Positions 22,905-33,805 of a stretch of 64,000 nucleotides of DNA are shown piece by piece (positions within the stretch are counted from its first letter, which is position 1; the number at the start of each line of letters is the position of its first letter). Below the pieces are notes generated by a model. It was not told the DNA's origin, made no database searches, and was given only the letters and a program-made list of their open reading frames with translations. Source of the DNA: Armillaria gallica (Eukaryota; Basidiomycota; Agaricomycetes; Agaricales; Physalacriaceae); the NCBI GenBank assembly GCA_037576215.1, contig JBANDB010000013.1, forward strand, positions 1,178,001 to 1,242,000. Reading direction: 5' to 3'. The position numbers were made by a program, and so were the translations under genes.

Positions 22905-25087
22905 ATGGCTTTTCCTCTGCTGTTCTCCGCCTTCCTTATGCTGTCCGTCGCTTATGCTGTATATCGCCGAATCACTCGCATTTCGTTGCGCGATGTACCA
23001 GGTCCTACATCAACCTCGTTTCTCTACGGTATCTCTCTGGCGCCTTTCCTCAGAGACTTTCTAACCGCCTTTAGGCGCATTTCCTGAGCTTCTGTCGGGA
23101 CAGGCTGGAGAGGTAGCTGTTTGCATCCCATTGATAACTATTTTGACTTGAATTCCAGGCTGACTTCAAATGGCAACAAATGTACGGCGACGTTATAAGA
23201 ATCCGCGCTTCATTGGGTGTGGGTGCTGTGTATCTGGCGGAATATTTTCTACCCTGAAATGCTTCAATCCAGGAAGATCGCCTCTTGATATCGGACCCGA
23301 AAGCTATCTATCATGTCTACCAAGGTACCAAGTATCAATACATCAAGCCTCCCGGCCGCATTGAGCTCATTGGACCTCTGGCACGAGATCCTGACAGTAC
23401 GATGCAGCCTTCCTGCTAGTTCCATTGATTTAATCCTGCGACCACAGTCAATAATCACTCAAGGAACCGACAAGCTGTGGAACCGGCATTTGCAGTGGGA
23501 GAAATTAAGACATACCTCCCAATTTTCTTCTCATGCGCAGAGAAGGTATGTACCTGTAGGCGATACCCGTCTCCGTTCAAGGCTCTAACATCATATCTCA
23601 AGATGACATCAAAGTGGCTGGACATGTTAAATGCAGCCGGAGACCAGTCAATGATTGTGGATGTAGCATTATGGACATCCAAGGCCGCACTCGATATTGT
23701 CGGAGAAGGTAACTATTCCTTCTGAATTTCAGTGTTACCCAACGAACATTTTGCAGCAATCTACCACTGTCATTTTGGTATTTTGGATGAAGCTGAGCAT
23801 CCTTTGGCAGAAGCTTATTCGAATCTATTGTCAGTCCTTCTTTTCATGGATGGTGGGCCTTTCTAAAACTGCCTCTAGCGTCAACACCTTTTCTGTTCCC
23901 GACAGCAAGAAAGCTCGTTCCATGGGTTTGTCTTTATGTCTCATCGAGTGGCTGCCAAAATGGATTATAAGACTTATGGTAAACCACTCTCCTGCGCCGC
24001 GGTTTTCATATATTCGAAAATCCGGCGCGGCAATCAGTCAGATTACCACGCAGTTATTGAAGGACAAAGCAAACGATCCTATTCCTGGAAAGCAGCAAAA
24101 GGATATTATGAGTCTATTGAGTCAGTGTTTCTTCGAAGTCCATGTCTTGCAAGTATCTAATACCGTATGAATCAGTTAAAGCAAAGTCGTCGAGTGACCC
24201 CAAGACTCACCTGAACGACGATGAAGTCCGGACACTCATGAAGTAAGCGCCGGTTTCAATCGACGATTTACTATTTATCTTCCCCTCCTAGCGGTATGCT
24301 TTTTGCCGGACATTCGACCAGCGGAACCACCCTAAGTTGGCTTTTGTTGGAGCTTGCCAAGGCTCCTGCCGTCCAGCAGAAACTCCGCGCGGAGATCAGG
24401 GCAAACTGGGCACTTCAAAATCGTAGTGACTTGGTACCTTTGGATCTCGATGCCATGCCGTATCTCAATGCCGTTCTGAAAGAGACGCTGCGGTTTCATC
24501 CTGTCTCTTACAACAGTCCTAGAATCGCGTCGCGAGACGACGTACTCCCTTTGAGTAAATCTATTGTGATGAGATCTGGGAAGGTCCTACACGAGCTGCC
24601 CATACCCAAAGGAACGTGCATCATTACCTCTATCGCCAGTTACAACAGGAATAAGGATGTTTTCGGGGCAGACGCGCATACGTTCAATCCTGAGAGATGG
24701 CTAGATAGCGATGTTAAGCGTAATGCCAAAGTTTCATTGGGGATGTACGGCAATTTGTACGTTCTGCCATCCGGGTTTGCGGCAGAGATGCTCATCGCGG
24801 GGGTATTTATTTAGGTTCACGTTTATTGGCGGGCCTCAATCTTGTATGGGCTGGCGGTTCGCGTATGTTTCGTTCCTCCTCATGTATCATATACCTTCTC
24901 ACTTCTCTACAGCGTGTGCGAACTACAGGCTCTTATCGTGGAGATTATTGACAAATTTGAGCTTTCCCTGACAGAGGATTGGATTCGTATTCGGAGGGAA
25001 TCGTGCAGGATGATGGCGCCCACACTTGAAGGAGAGGTAGAAAAGGGGGCCCAATTGCCTTTGAGGGTGAAGACTGCGGCTCGGTAA
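22905..25087 (+). CDS. Cytochrome P450 of a second family
   Basis: About twelve exons. The N-terminus has a hydrophobic anchor (FPLLFSAFLMLSVAYAVY) and the hinge DVPGPTSTSFLYG. Further segments are WQQMYGDVIRIRASLG, KYQYIKPPGRIELIGPLAR, the I-helix FAGHSTSGTTLSWLLLELAK near 24300, KETLRFHPV (ExxR), NPERWLD, and the heme loop FIGGPQSCMGWRFA at 24823-24865. It is not close to the P450 pair. Between LARDPD and RNRQAVEPAF, the stretch that usually carries the C-helix Trp is missing or very short, bridged only by a 50-base intron. The enzyme may therefore be impaired, or an exon is misread. Confidence 0.82.
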
Positions 25088-25340
25088 TTTAAAAAAAATT
25101 GTCCGTACCTTTTCGCTCGGCTGGTGTTGATTAGTTTTATGATAAACAGATGATGTTGCTACTTAGGGTTAGAGTTCAAAACAAATATTTAGGCCTAAAT
25201 TTTAAATTACAATTCTTTCGACCACGTTAATTGTACCGACTTTTCATAATTCTTCATCGCTGTACAGGCTGTACCTCCATACAGCCCTAGGGATTTTCAT
25301 GATGTCGATATTTGCAATGGCGTTACCGATAATACGAATC
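25088..25340. other. 3' flank of the P450 with a palindrome
   Basis: AT-rich, with ATTTAGGCCTAAAT at 25187-25200, a perfect 14-base palindrome in an AT-rich context. No gene seen. Confidence 0.4.
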
Positions 25341-26400
25341 TAGGGAACCGTCCGGCGTGCGTGACGTTGAGCCCACATCACAGGGTATGCAGGTCCTTGT
25401 CGTTTATACCTCCTATGCTTACCCTGTACAAGGTTGGAACAGGATACGTCGGTGTCTCGAAGTATTAATCAAGGAAAATTGTGTTCAGCAAGCCAAAGCA
25501 GTCCGTACTTACTGTGGCGTTATTCAGGCCTTCTGAAAGTGTAGAAGCAGCGATTCCTGCCTGTAGTGTCGAGAAATGCCTTCATATGCGGACGTTTGCA
25601 CATTCCCGCATATGGGGTCAGTTTGGAGTTACCCACCGAGCACGTTGTCACTGACGCCAGCTTTGTGGATGCTGTGAATGAGCTCCCGACTTTAATTGCT
25701 GACTGGCAGCGCCGAAGGGAATCTGGCTCGGACCTGAAAGCCCAGGTTGCGTCTCTGGAAACTGGACAGGTCGATCCTTTGAAGTTGGCAACAGCGGTCT
25801 TCTTCTGCGAACAGCGGTATGATGCTATTATCACGAATACTGATCTTTGGCGGCATCAGTGTGTTCCCTACCTTGCTATACCAGTACCAGGGAGCATGAA
25901 TGACCATTTCCCGGTCGCAAACGTCGATGATCTATATAACCACATCGGAGACAAGAAGCACTTCTTTGATGCGACGCGATCTGCCATTGCTACTTCCTTA
26001 GTACAACTCGCTTCTCGCGACCCCGCCACAACAACCGCGGAGGAGATGGATAATTTGAGCCTTGAATTTCTTTCTATGCATGATCGTGTTAGTAAGTATT
26101 CTTCGGTCTTGAGCTCATGGGCTACTACGGGCTTCCCGTCCTCTCATGGCGTGAATATGTGAGTGCGATTCATAAGGCGACCTTGTGGCCAAGCATTCAA
26201 CTTGAGTAGCGGCGGCGGGAACTGGGCACTTTTCCATTGTCAGCATTGTTCTGATCATGTCGGTTTGTTGGCATATCCGAAATGTGTGAGTAGCCTTTGT
26301 TTTCCATTCCGCATTTGCTTTTTTGACATACGCATGGTGTTGATGATCCTCGGATGCTCGGATGGACCGTGATTTGTTCCGTACTCATGGGACCATGCCT
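25340..26400 (+). pseudogene. F-box/zinc-finger family fragment, C-terminal half only
   Basis: Begins in the exon ending VRDVEPTSQG and continues with GWNR...EVLIKEN. It then has the conserved block ELPTEHVVTDASFVDAVNEL, LATAVFFCEQRYDAI and LVQLASRDPATTTAEEMDNL. It ends in the zinc-finger exon and a degraded last exon with PRMDRDLF-like sequence. Several stops interrupt the first part, and one base is missing in the CCC run at 25605-25607. The N-terminal half, with the F-box, is absent. Its end at about 26400 joins directly onto the ankyrin fragment. Confidence 0.75.
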
Positions 26401-26401
26401 T

Positions 26402-27860
26402 TGCTGTCTAGTTCGGGACTACTGAATGAACATTGAATCCCATGGAATTTCATCTTCCAGGTGAGGTATTCCAATGAAGCAATTTCAAGAGGAGTCTCTC
26501 CAACGCCGTTTTCAGTCAATTTTGCAATTCCCGAAAAGCCAGCCCGCACTGCGGCGTGAAGTGGGATGATGCCGTCAATGTCACGGTGGAGAATGTTGGC
26601 CACTGTATAATCGACGAACAGCTTGACAATTCTTTTGCACCTCCCTTGATGGCTAGATGGAGCGGCTGTGACGACGGTCAGATTAATGGTACATAAACAG
26701 CACCCATAGCGAACTCACAGTGCTTCCGCGTTCGTTTGATGTCTGACACAGCTTCTGGAGGAGATGCTCAACGACGTTCACCAGGTTTTTGTGAGCCATG
26801 TTCCGCCTTCAAGTGGGTATGAGCCGCCGTCCGTATTGAATCAAGAAAGACCACATACCCTCGAATTTGATCAGCACCTACGGGATCAACACCTCTTGCT
26901 AGTAACACGTCAGCTATATCTGTCCCGCAGCGTGTTTCCAAAGCAATCATTAACAGATTTAAACCAGAAAATTCGATTCTACAAATTTCGGTTTCCTTCC
27001 CATGGAACGAAGAACGCACCCACCTGTTATGTATGATAGATTTTGCTAAATGCTTAGGCTTCAAATCAAACATCGCCTTTATCGTTTCGAGAACTTGTTA
27101 CTGAGAACGACAGCGGTCAGTGGCGACTCGCCCAACGCGTTCGTTTTCCATCCGAGTCACTCGTAAAGATCCTTCTCCAGGTCGGGTGTACGTCGGATCT
27201 TGATCGCCTTTTCATCGTTATAACTGCTCGAATAAAACTTGTACGCTTCCAGTGGTCGACGGCTACCTAGATATTGCACCACATTCGTAGCCCCAGCCAG
27301 AGCCGCTCGCCAAAGGAGGGGTGTAGAGTCATCCTCTGAACTATCAGCATCGGGATAGCTTTTCCCTCGCGAGATCCTTCCTCTTCTTTCCATGAACGTT
27401 GAGGCCTAGGTAGACGCGACTCTGATCGTTTACGATATGATGAAAGCCCTCCTGCTCGTCGCTATGAACTGAAACGAAAGAGACGCCATGACCACTTCGA
27501 CGGATGCACATATCGAGCATTTCTGGACGATCACACTCAACGATTTCGGTTAGAATCCTGTCGTAGACGTCGATTGGGCCGTCCTTCGCATATCTGTATA
27601 GTTTCGTGAGGTGTGTGAAAGCCTCCATGTCGTCTGTTGCGACGGCCCATGCAACGAGGCTTCTATGAACATTTGTTTGAGTACCACCGTCTTTATTTGG
27701 AGGAAACTCTGCAGTTTCTTTTAAGAACCGCTGCTGTGAAATCTCGCTCTTGATAGCAGAGGGTCGAGATGCGACGTCTGAATGTGAGCTCGTCCTGATC
27801 AACGGTGTCGTCGGAATAATCGGAGTCTACGTCATCATCATCGTACTCTGAAGTAATTGA
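26402..27860 (-). pseudogene. Broken ankyrin gene fragment 2
   Basis: Inverted counterpart of fragment 1 and longer, matching 52798-54325 of the parent gene. It shares the TGA in place of the Trp codon of YEWLGW (about 27163-27168). It lacks 33 bases in frame (eleven codons, around LIIDASPDEALH) between short TGA-like repeats. It ends after the exon encoding MKFHGIQCS. No start or C-terminus remains. Confidence 0.85.
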
Positions 27861-28028
27861 ATGTTGGGAAAAAGAACACGTTCGTGGCGGGAAGTTTGGA
27901 CCCCACATGAATACACAAGTCAGATTACAAATGATTAATAATCAATCATCACGCTTTGTCTCAGAGCAGGGCTCCCCGGCCCCCTTCTAACCACAATCAC
28001 CAACAATTCCATCGATTCTTTGGTAGGA

Positions 28029-30603
28029 ATGGTAGACAAACTGCGACGAATTTCTGCAAGAATAGGGAAGAGTCCCAATGAAACTGAAACTGGATTGGCA
28101 GAGGAACCGCGAGAACAAGATAACGAGAGGGAAGGCGAACGAGATGGCACAGGTGAGCAATACTCACTGCCTCCACAAATCTTACTTTCTAATTTCCAAG
28201 ATGTACACCACAGAGTTGAAGGTTAGGCCAGCGAAGCGAAGGCGAACGATTTCGAGCACAGCGGCAGCGACAAAGGCTATGGGTACAGAGACTAAGCGGA
28301 AGAAACCTGGGAAGCAACGGCGAGATCTCAGTCTGTTACCGACGATGCCTCTGGATATCCTGTTCACGGTTGGTTTGCCCACCCCGCCATCTCGTGCACT
28401 GACCTATGTCAACAGGTCTGTACATTGCTGTCTCCTCGAGACCTCATCAATCTATCGCGCGTCGACGAAACGTTCTGTCGTACTTTGACCGCAAATAATG
28501 TATCATTTGTTTGGAAGGCGGTGAGGGATGCAGACGGGGGAATCGAGCCACCTCGAGGAATTCCTGAATACCGATGGGTAGACCTGTTATTTGGGAAATC
28601 AGTTTGCGACGTAAGTCGTTGTTCCGTTTGATATGCACCCATCTAACACGATGTATCAGTTCTTCCCTGCAAGGAATGTCTTGGTTGACTGGAAGCTCCG
28701 TCGACGGGTCTGCAAGCGATGTCTAAAGGTAAAGTATGTCCGTTCATTCCTGTCACTGTACTTGAACTCATCGTCTCCGCTAGCTTGATCTCTGCATCAA
28801 GGGTTAAAAAGTGTTTCCCTGATGTTGATGACGATGTTTTGAGCCTTATTCCACGTACCAATGGTAAAAGACCAGCCTCTCTTCGAGATGCATCATACTA
28901 ATTACCTCCATCAGTTGGACCAGGGAAAATGCACGCACGCGGAGGATACTATTGGATCTCTGATATTACGGACGTCCAAGCAAAGATGAATGAGCTAGAA
29001 GCTCAGCTTGGGTCTTCCGAGCGTCTAGCCGAGTTTCGAACACAGCGGAAGAAATTGGTTGAAGATGTGAACAATGTCAGTGAAAAGTACAAGTTTCGTA
29101 CATGGTGTTCATTCATCTCATTGTCAGGACGCAGAACGATGTAAAACATGGGTTTACGCTAACGCTCGAAAGAAAGTGGATGAATCAGAAAGTCTGAGAG
29201 ACGAGAGATTTTCTATGTAGGTCTCTACGCTTTCACGACCCAGGCTTTTCTGAACGCTTTGTAGGATAAAGACCCGCCTGTTCGAGTTGGGTTATACCGA
29301 GCGGGACGTGGAGGGCATCAGATGGCAATCATCGGTTATGCGCGACGCTGAGCTCACCTCAAAGGGTATGTGCTGATACTTACCATATATGCCACCTATG
29401 CTTATCATGATCAAGGTTGGGGCAGGATATGTCCCGGTCTCAAGGCGGCGATCGAAGAAAACCGAATTCGGCCAGCCAAAGTGGACCGTAGTACCGCGCT
29501 ATACGCACGCGCTGAAATCGTCCGAGCCGTTCTCAAACCCTATAAACAAAATTTTTGCCTGTTGTATGGCGACAAATGCCTTCGTTCATCGACGTCTGCG
29601 CATTCTCCCCATTTAAGGACATTTTGGAACTGCCCACCGAGAGCTCTGTCACTGAGGCCAGCTTTTCCGACGCTGTGAATGAACTCCCGGTTCTCATTGC
29701 TGAGTGGCAACAGCGAAGGGAAGCTGACCTACGGACCATGGTTGCGACTCAGGAAACTGGAGGAGTAGATCCTTTGCAGTTAGCAACAACGATCTTCTTT
29801 TGCAAACGCCGTGACCATATCATCATCACCAGTAGAGATCTTTGGCGGCACCGGTGTGTTCCCTATACTAATTGCGACCCATGGGGCATCAGTTACCGGC
29901 CCCCACTCAAAGATGTCGATGATCTGTATCACGAATTTGGGAACACAGGCTACTCCTTCGAATCGACAGGATCTGCCGTGGCTAATTTTTTAGTACAACT
30001 GGCTTCTCGTGATCCTGCTACAACGACTGCGGAAGAGATGGATAACTTGAACCTTCAATTCCTTTATACATACCACCATGTTGGTGAATATTCAACAGTC
30101 TTGGGCGACACGGTCTATGGGCTTCCCATCTTTACATGGCGCGAATGTGTTAGTTGTGGTTATTTTACCCTGATGACGCACAGCTGACTGCTATGTAAGG
30201 TACAATACTATTTCATCCGTGATCTAGGCAGTCCACAGGGCCCCAATTCTGACTTCAGCCTTCTCACGGCAGAAGATGAACGCAAAAAGAGGCGAGTTCT
30301 TAGGGAAGAAGTGTATACTTGGGGGCCTTGGGCCTCGGCATTCTTTCACTGTCAACATTGTTCTGAACATGTTGATGATCCCAAGTCGTATGTGTGTCAC
30401 GAAGCATGTCCAAGATGTGTGAGTAATCATTGTCTGCTATTTTACGTTTGCTTATTTGACGTAGACATGGTGTTGATGATCCTCGGATGGATCGTGATCT
30501 GTTCCTGACTCCCGGTGCAGATATGCCTGCGGCACAGCGCCCGCCGTTGTACATCGTGGAATGTGAAAAAGAACAGTACATGGATCCTTGGTCGTATTAT
30601 TAA
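28029..30603 (+). CDS. F-box/C2H2-like zinc-finger protein, copy 2, frame-damaged
   Basis: Full-length member with about ten exons. It has an N-terminal charged region (MVDKLRRISARIGKSP), a basic stretch, the F-box LPTMPLDILFT / LLSPRDLINLSRVDETFCR, and WKAVRDADGGIEPPRGIPEY. A CKRC basic segment, a coiled-coil-like part, the large conserved middle (FSDAVNELPVLIAEW, LASRDPATTTAEEMDNL) and a C-terminal CQHC segment follow, ending MDPWSYY. One base is missing in the T5 run at 29552-29556 (KQNF / LPVVW). Two bases are missing near 30391-30405, in the His half of the finger. F-box proteins recruit substrates to SCF ubiquitin ligase; the target is unknown. Gene or pseudogene is undecided. Confidence 0.7.
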
Positions 30604-30849
30604 GACGAGTGAAGTTGTAATCAAGCATGGTTCGGTGGCGTCGTCCACTATCATTGTAAAAGTTCCCCTTTGAGGAGACAAACACTCGGAGCATCGAATT
30701 CAAGTCAAATTTGTTCCTTTTATATAGTAACATAGTAGCGATTTAGGGGCTTACAAGACACGGACATGCGCAACAACAATTGTATGTTTGTAAAGCTAGG
30801 GCGACAAAGTACTCGAAATCTGCAGAGCTGAGTACATCGACTTCAAATT

Positions 30850-33379
30850 TTAGTAATTGAAGTAGTCTGGCCAGGCGTGGTTTGGTTTTTCAAATTCGAG
30901 AATATACAGTGGCGGATATTGCTCTTCAGGTAGCTCTGCACCAGGAGCTAGGAACAAGTCACAGTCGATCCTGGGATTTTGGATACCATGCCTAACACGT
31001 TTCGTAAGGAGTAGAACAGAAAATATCAGTATTGAAAATATACACACATGTCTTGAGCGTGTCCGGCAACCTCCTCGTACGATTTTGGATTGTCGAGATT
31101 GCCTGAACAATGCTGGCAGTAGAACACTTTCTTTTCCCGCCTCGATGGTTCTCGGAGGACCTGCCGCTTCTTGGCTTTGTCCTCCGGAGTGAGCAAGCGA
31201 CAACCCGGGACATACTGGATCTTGAAAGATTAGCGCCCTGTACGGATCCAGATATAGCATAGATACTCACGCCTTCACGCCAGGAAAAGACATGACGCCC
31301 ATACAAGACGTCATTTCCAGGACCGACTGACTTGTATTTGCTAACAGAAGAGTTTAGACTGATGAATTCGAGACCCAAAGCATCCATCTCCTCCGCAGTA
31401 GTTGTGGCTGGATCGCGGGAGACAAACCGCGCTACAGAGGCCACCCTGGTAGATCGCTCAGTATCAAAAGAGAGTTCGCAATGGTACCCCTGCACTTCAT
31501 ACAAGTCCTTGGCATTGCGGATCTCAATGGAGCGATCCACCTTCGATGAACGGCGAGACTTAGGACATCGGTGCTGCCAAATGCCCGTATTCGTGATGTG
31601 GCCGGGACAGTGGTTCTTCAAGCCTTTACATGAGAAGACTGCTGTTGCCAATTTCAAGGCATCAACGCCGTCCACCAGCAAAGGCCGTACTGCAACCCGT
31701 AAATTGGCTTCCCTGCGTTGCTGCCAGCCCGCGATTAGACCTGGGAGCTCATTCATGGCATCAGCAAAGCTATCTTCCGTGACATTGTCCCCCGTATGCC
31801 GATTCAAGATTGCCTTGAAGACGGGGAACATGCAAACGTCTGTATGGAGGGGCATTTCCCGCCAAACTGTAGGCAGAAAGCTTTGCTTGTATGTCTTGAG
31901 AAGTCCCTCAACAATGTCAGCACGCTTGTATATAGCGACACTGCGATCCTTTTCGGCTTGCCGAACACGATTTTTCTGAATTTCTGCCTCGAGACCAGGG
32001 CGTATCATGTTCCAACCTAACCAGTGTTAAGAACAGTCACTATAGGTGCCGGTAAACATGCGTACCTCTTGGGGTGAGCTCGCGGTTTACGCCGGATTGT
32101 TTCCATTTAACGCCTTTAATGTCTCGCTCGGTGTACCCCAAGTCCAGAAGATGCTCTTTTATCCTGTGGTGGTAGAAGGTTTCGAAAAGAATACCAATCT
32201 CCGCAATTTAGTAGACCTACTTTGAAAATCTCTTGTCTTCCAGCTTCTCTGATTCCTCGGTTCGCTTTCGATTATAACTGCGAGCCCAACTTGCACATCG
32301 GCCACTATCCTGGAGAAGTGTAAAGTCAGGTAAGGGAGAAACCGGGAGTCACAGCCTGCATCTACCTTAAGCATATCCTCGAACTCTTGCTTCCGCTCTT
32401 TGCAAAACTCAGATATGCGGTCGGAAGCTCCAGGTTTGCCATCTGCTTCAATGTCCCGAATCTTTTCTTGAACCTCTTCGATAGCTGGGACCCAATAGTA
32501 GGCGGGCGAGCAGTAAGAAGCTATGATGTAAAAATCAATACGACCAACCAGTTGGAGAATAGACGACAAGTTTACGATAGTTGACAGGAACCATGTCCAG
32601 AATGGCAGTATTGATACCAGGAAAGCTCTTTGCAACTTTGCTCGTAACAATTGAGCTAAGAATGAATCAGCTCTGGTATGCAAGTGAGCTATGAAGGGGA
32701 ACAAACCGCGACCCGAGGCACCGCCTGCAAATTCGGCGGCGATAACTCCAATCAACAGGTATCCTCTTTGCATTGCAGAGCTGAAGCGTACAAACCATAT
32801 GAGGTGACTCCGTGTAAGAAATAAAATAATGACATACATCGCACGCTGAGATCCCAAATAAGAGATCTACCCATCGGTATTCAGGAACTCCACGCGGGGG
32901 CTCGATTCCTTTTCAGCTTTCCTCACCGCTTTCCAAACGAACGACGCATTGCGGGCTGACAATGTACGACAAAAGTTTCTGTCAACTCGCGATAAGCTGA
33001 TGAGGTCGCGAGGAGTAAGGACACTGCAAATCTGTGATGATTTAGTTGGAGATACCAGCCAAGGGGAGGGGGTAAGACTGACTGTGAATAAGATATCGAG
33101 TGGCATCGTAGGTAAAAGGCTCAGATCTCGTCGTCGTCTCTTTCCTTGCTTTTTCTCGTCCTTATCGGTACACTCGGTTGCTGAGTCTGTCGTCGTTGCT
33201 CTCTTCAAACGCTTCTGTCCCTTTTTTCCTGCTTAGGTTTGATCCCTATGAACGCCATATTTCCATGACATACAGACAGCAGAAGAAAAAGACGCTGACA
33301 CACCTTGTTCGCGTGCCTCATCTACGTTGTGGCTATCTACTGCCATGCTGACTTGAGGTCCTTCCCTGTTAGACGACAT
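30850..33379 (-). CDS. F-box/C2H2-like zinc-finger protein, copy 3
   Basis: Divergent full-length member, tail-to-tail with copy 2 (246 bases apart). The start ATG is at 33379 (MSSNREGPQVSM). It has the F-box LPTMPLDILFT / LTPRDLISLSRVDRNFCR, the basic segment, a long open exon at 31270-32008 (VTEDSFADAMNELPGLIAGW, FVSRDPATTTAEEMDALG), then the zinc finger CQHC...GHAQDMHG and the end HAWPDYFNY. The cysteine and histidine spacing is C-x2-C, then about fifteen residues, then H-x4-H, a C2H2-like pattern. One G appears to be missing at 32908-32909 (plus-strand CC), between KAEK and IEPPRGVPEY. It is the least decayed copy in its C-terminal half. Confidence 0.75.
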
Positions 33380-33805
33380 TTTCCACGAAAAAGGTATAAG
33401 GTGAAAAAAAAAAAATGACGCGAAGGAAGGCTCAAGGGAGTCTCCAATGGCTTTTGTCTGGATTTCGAGAAAAACAACTGGTAAAAATTGGGCTGTAAAG
33501 GATCTGCCACGGGAAGGGTCTTCAATCCAGAAATTAGTACGAATCGGCCGTACATTGCCAGGTCAAAGACACGAGAGCACTACGCATACGTAGCTGGCGC
33601 AAACCATACTATGTAAGCGAAAGAAGAAAAGATGACCTAGCTAAGCGGACCGTGGGAATCCGTATCCCTTACATGGGCCGTTCAAGCAATATTGCAAGAT
33701 TGTATATATAGTTGAAGAGGCCATCCATAGTCTGGAACAATGTACGACGACTCGATTGCTCGACCACCACTACTTATATTCAAGTATTGAGACACACCAA
33801 TAGTG
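33380..33805. other. Intergenic stretch
   Basis: Promoter side of the F-box copy and 3' side of the ABC transporter. It contains a run of twelve A at about 33402-33413. No gene seen. Confidence 0.5.

Noticed and set aside
25155..25175. TTAGGGTTAG telomere-like word
   Set aside because: Only a single unit; no array, and the locus is flanked by genes on both sides.
31332..31979. Open frame of 215 codons on the plus strand
   Set aside because: It is the exact antisense of the long exon of F-box copy 3, which has family-conserved sequence; the plus frame has none.
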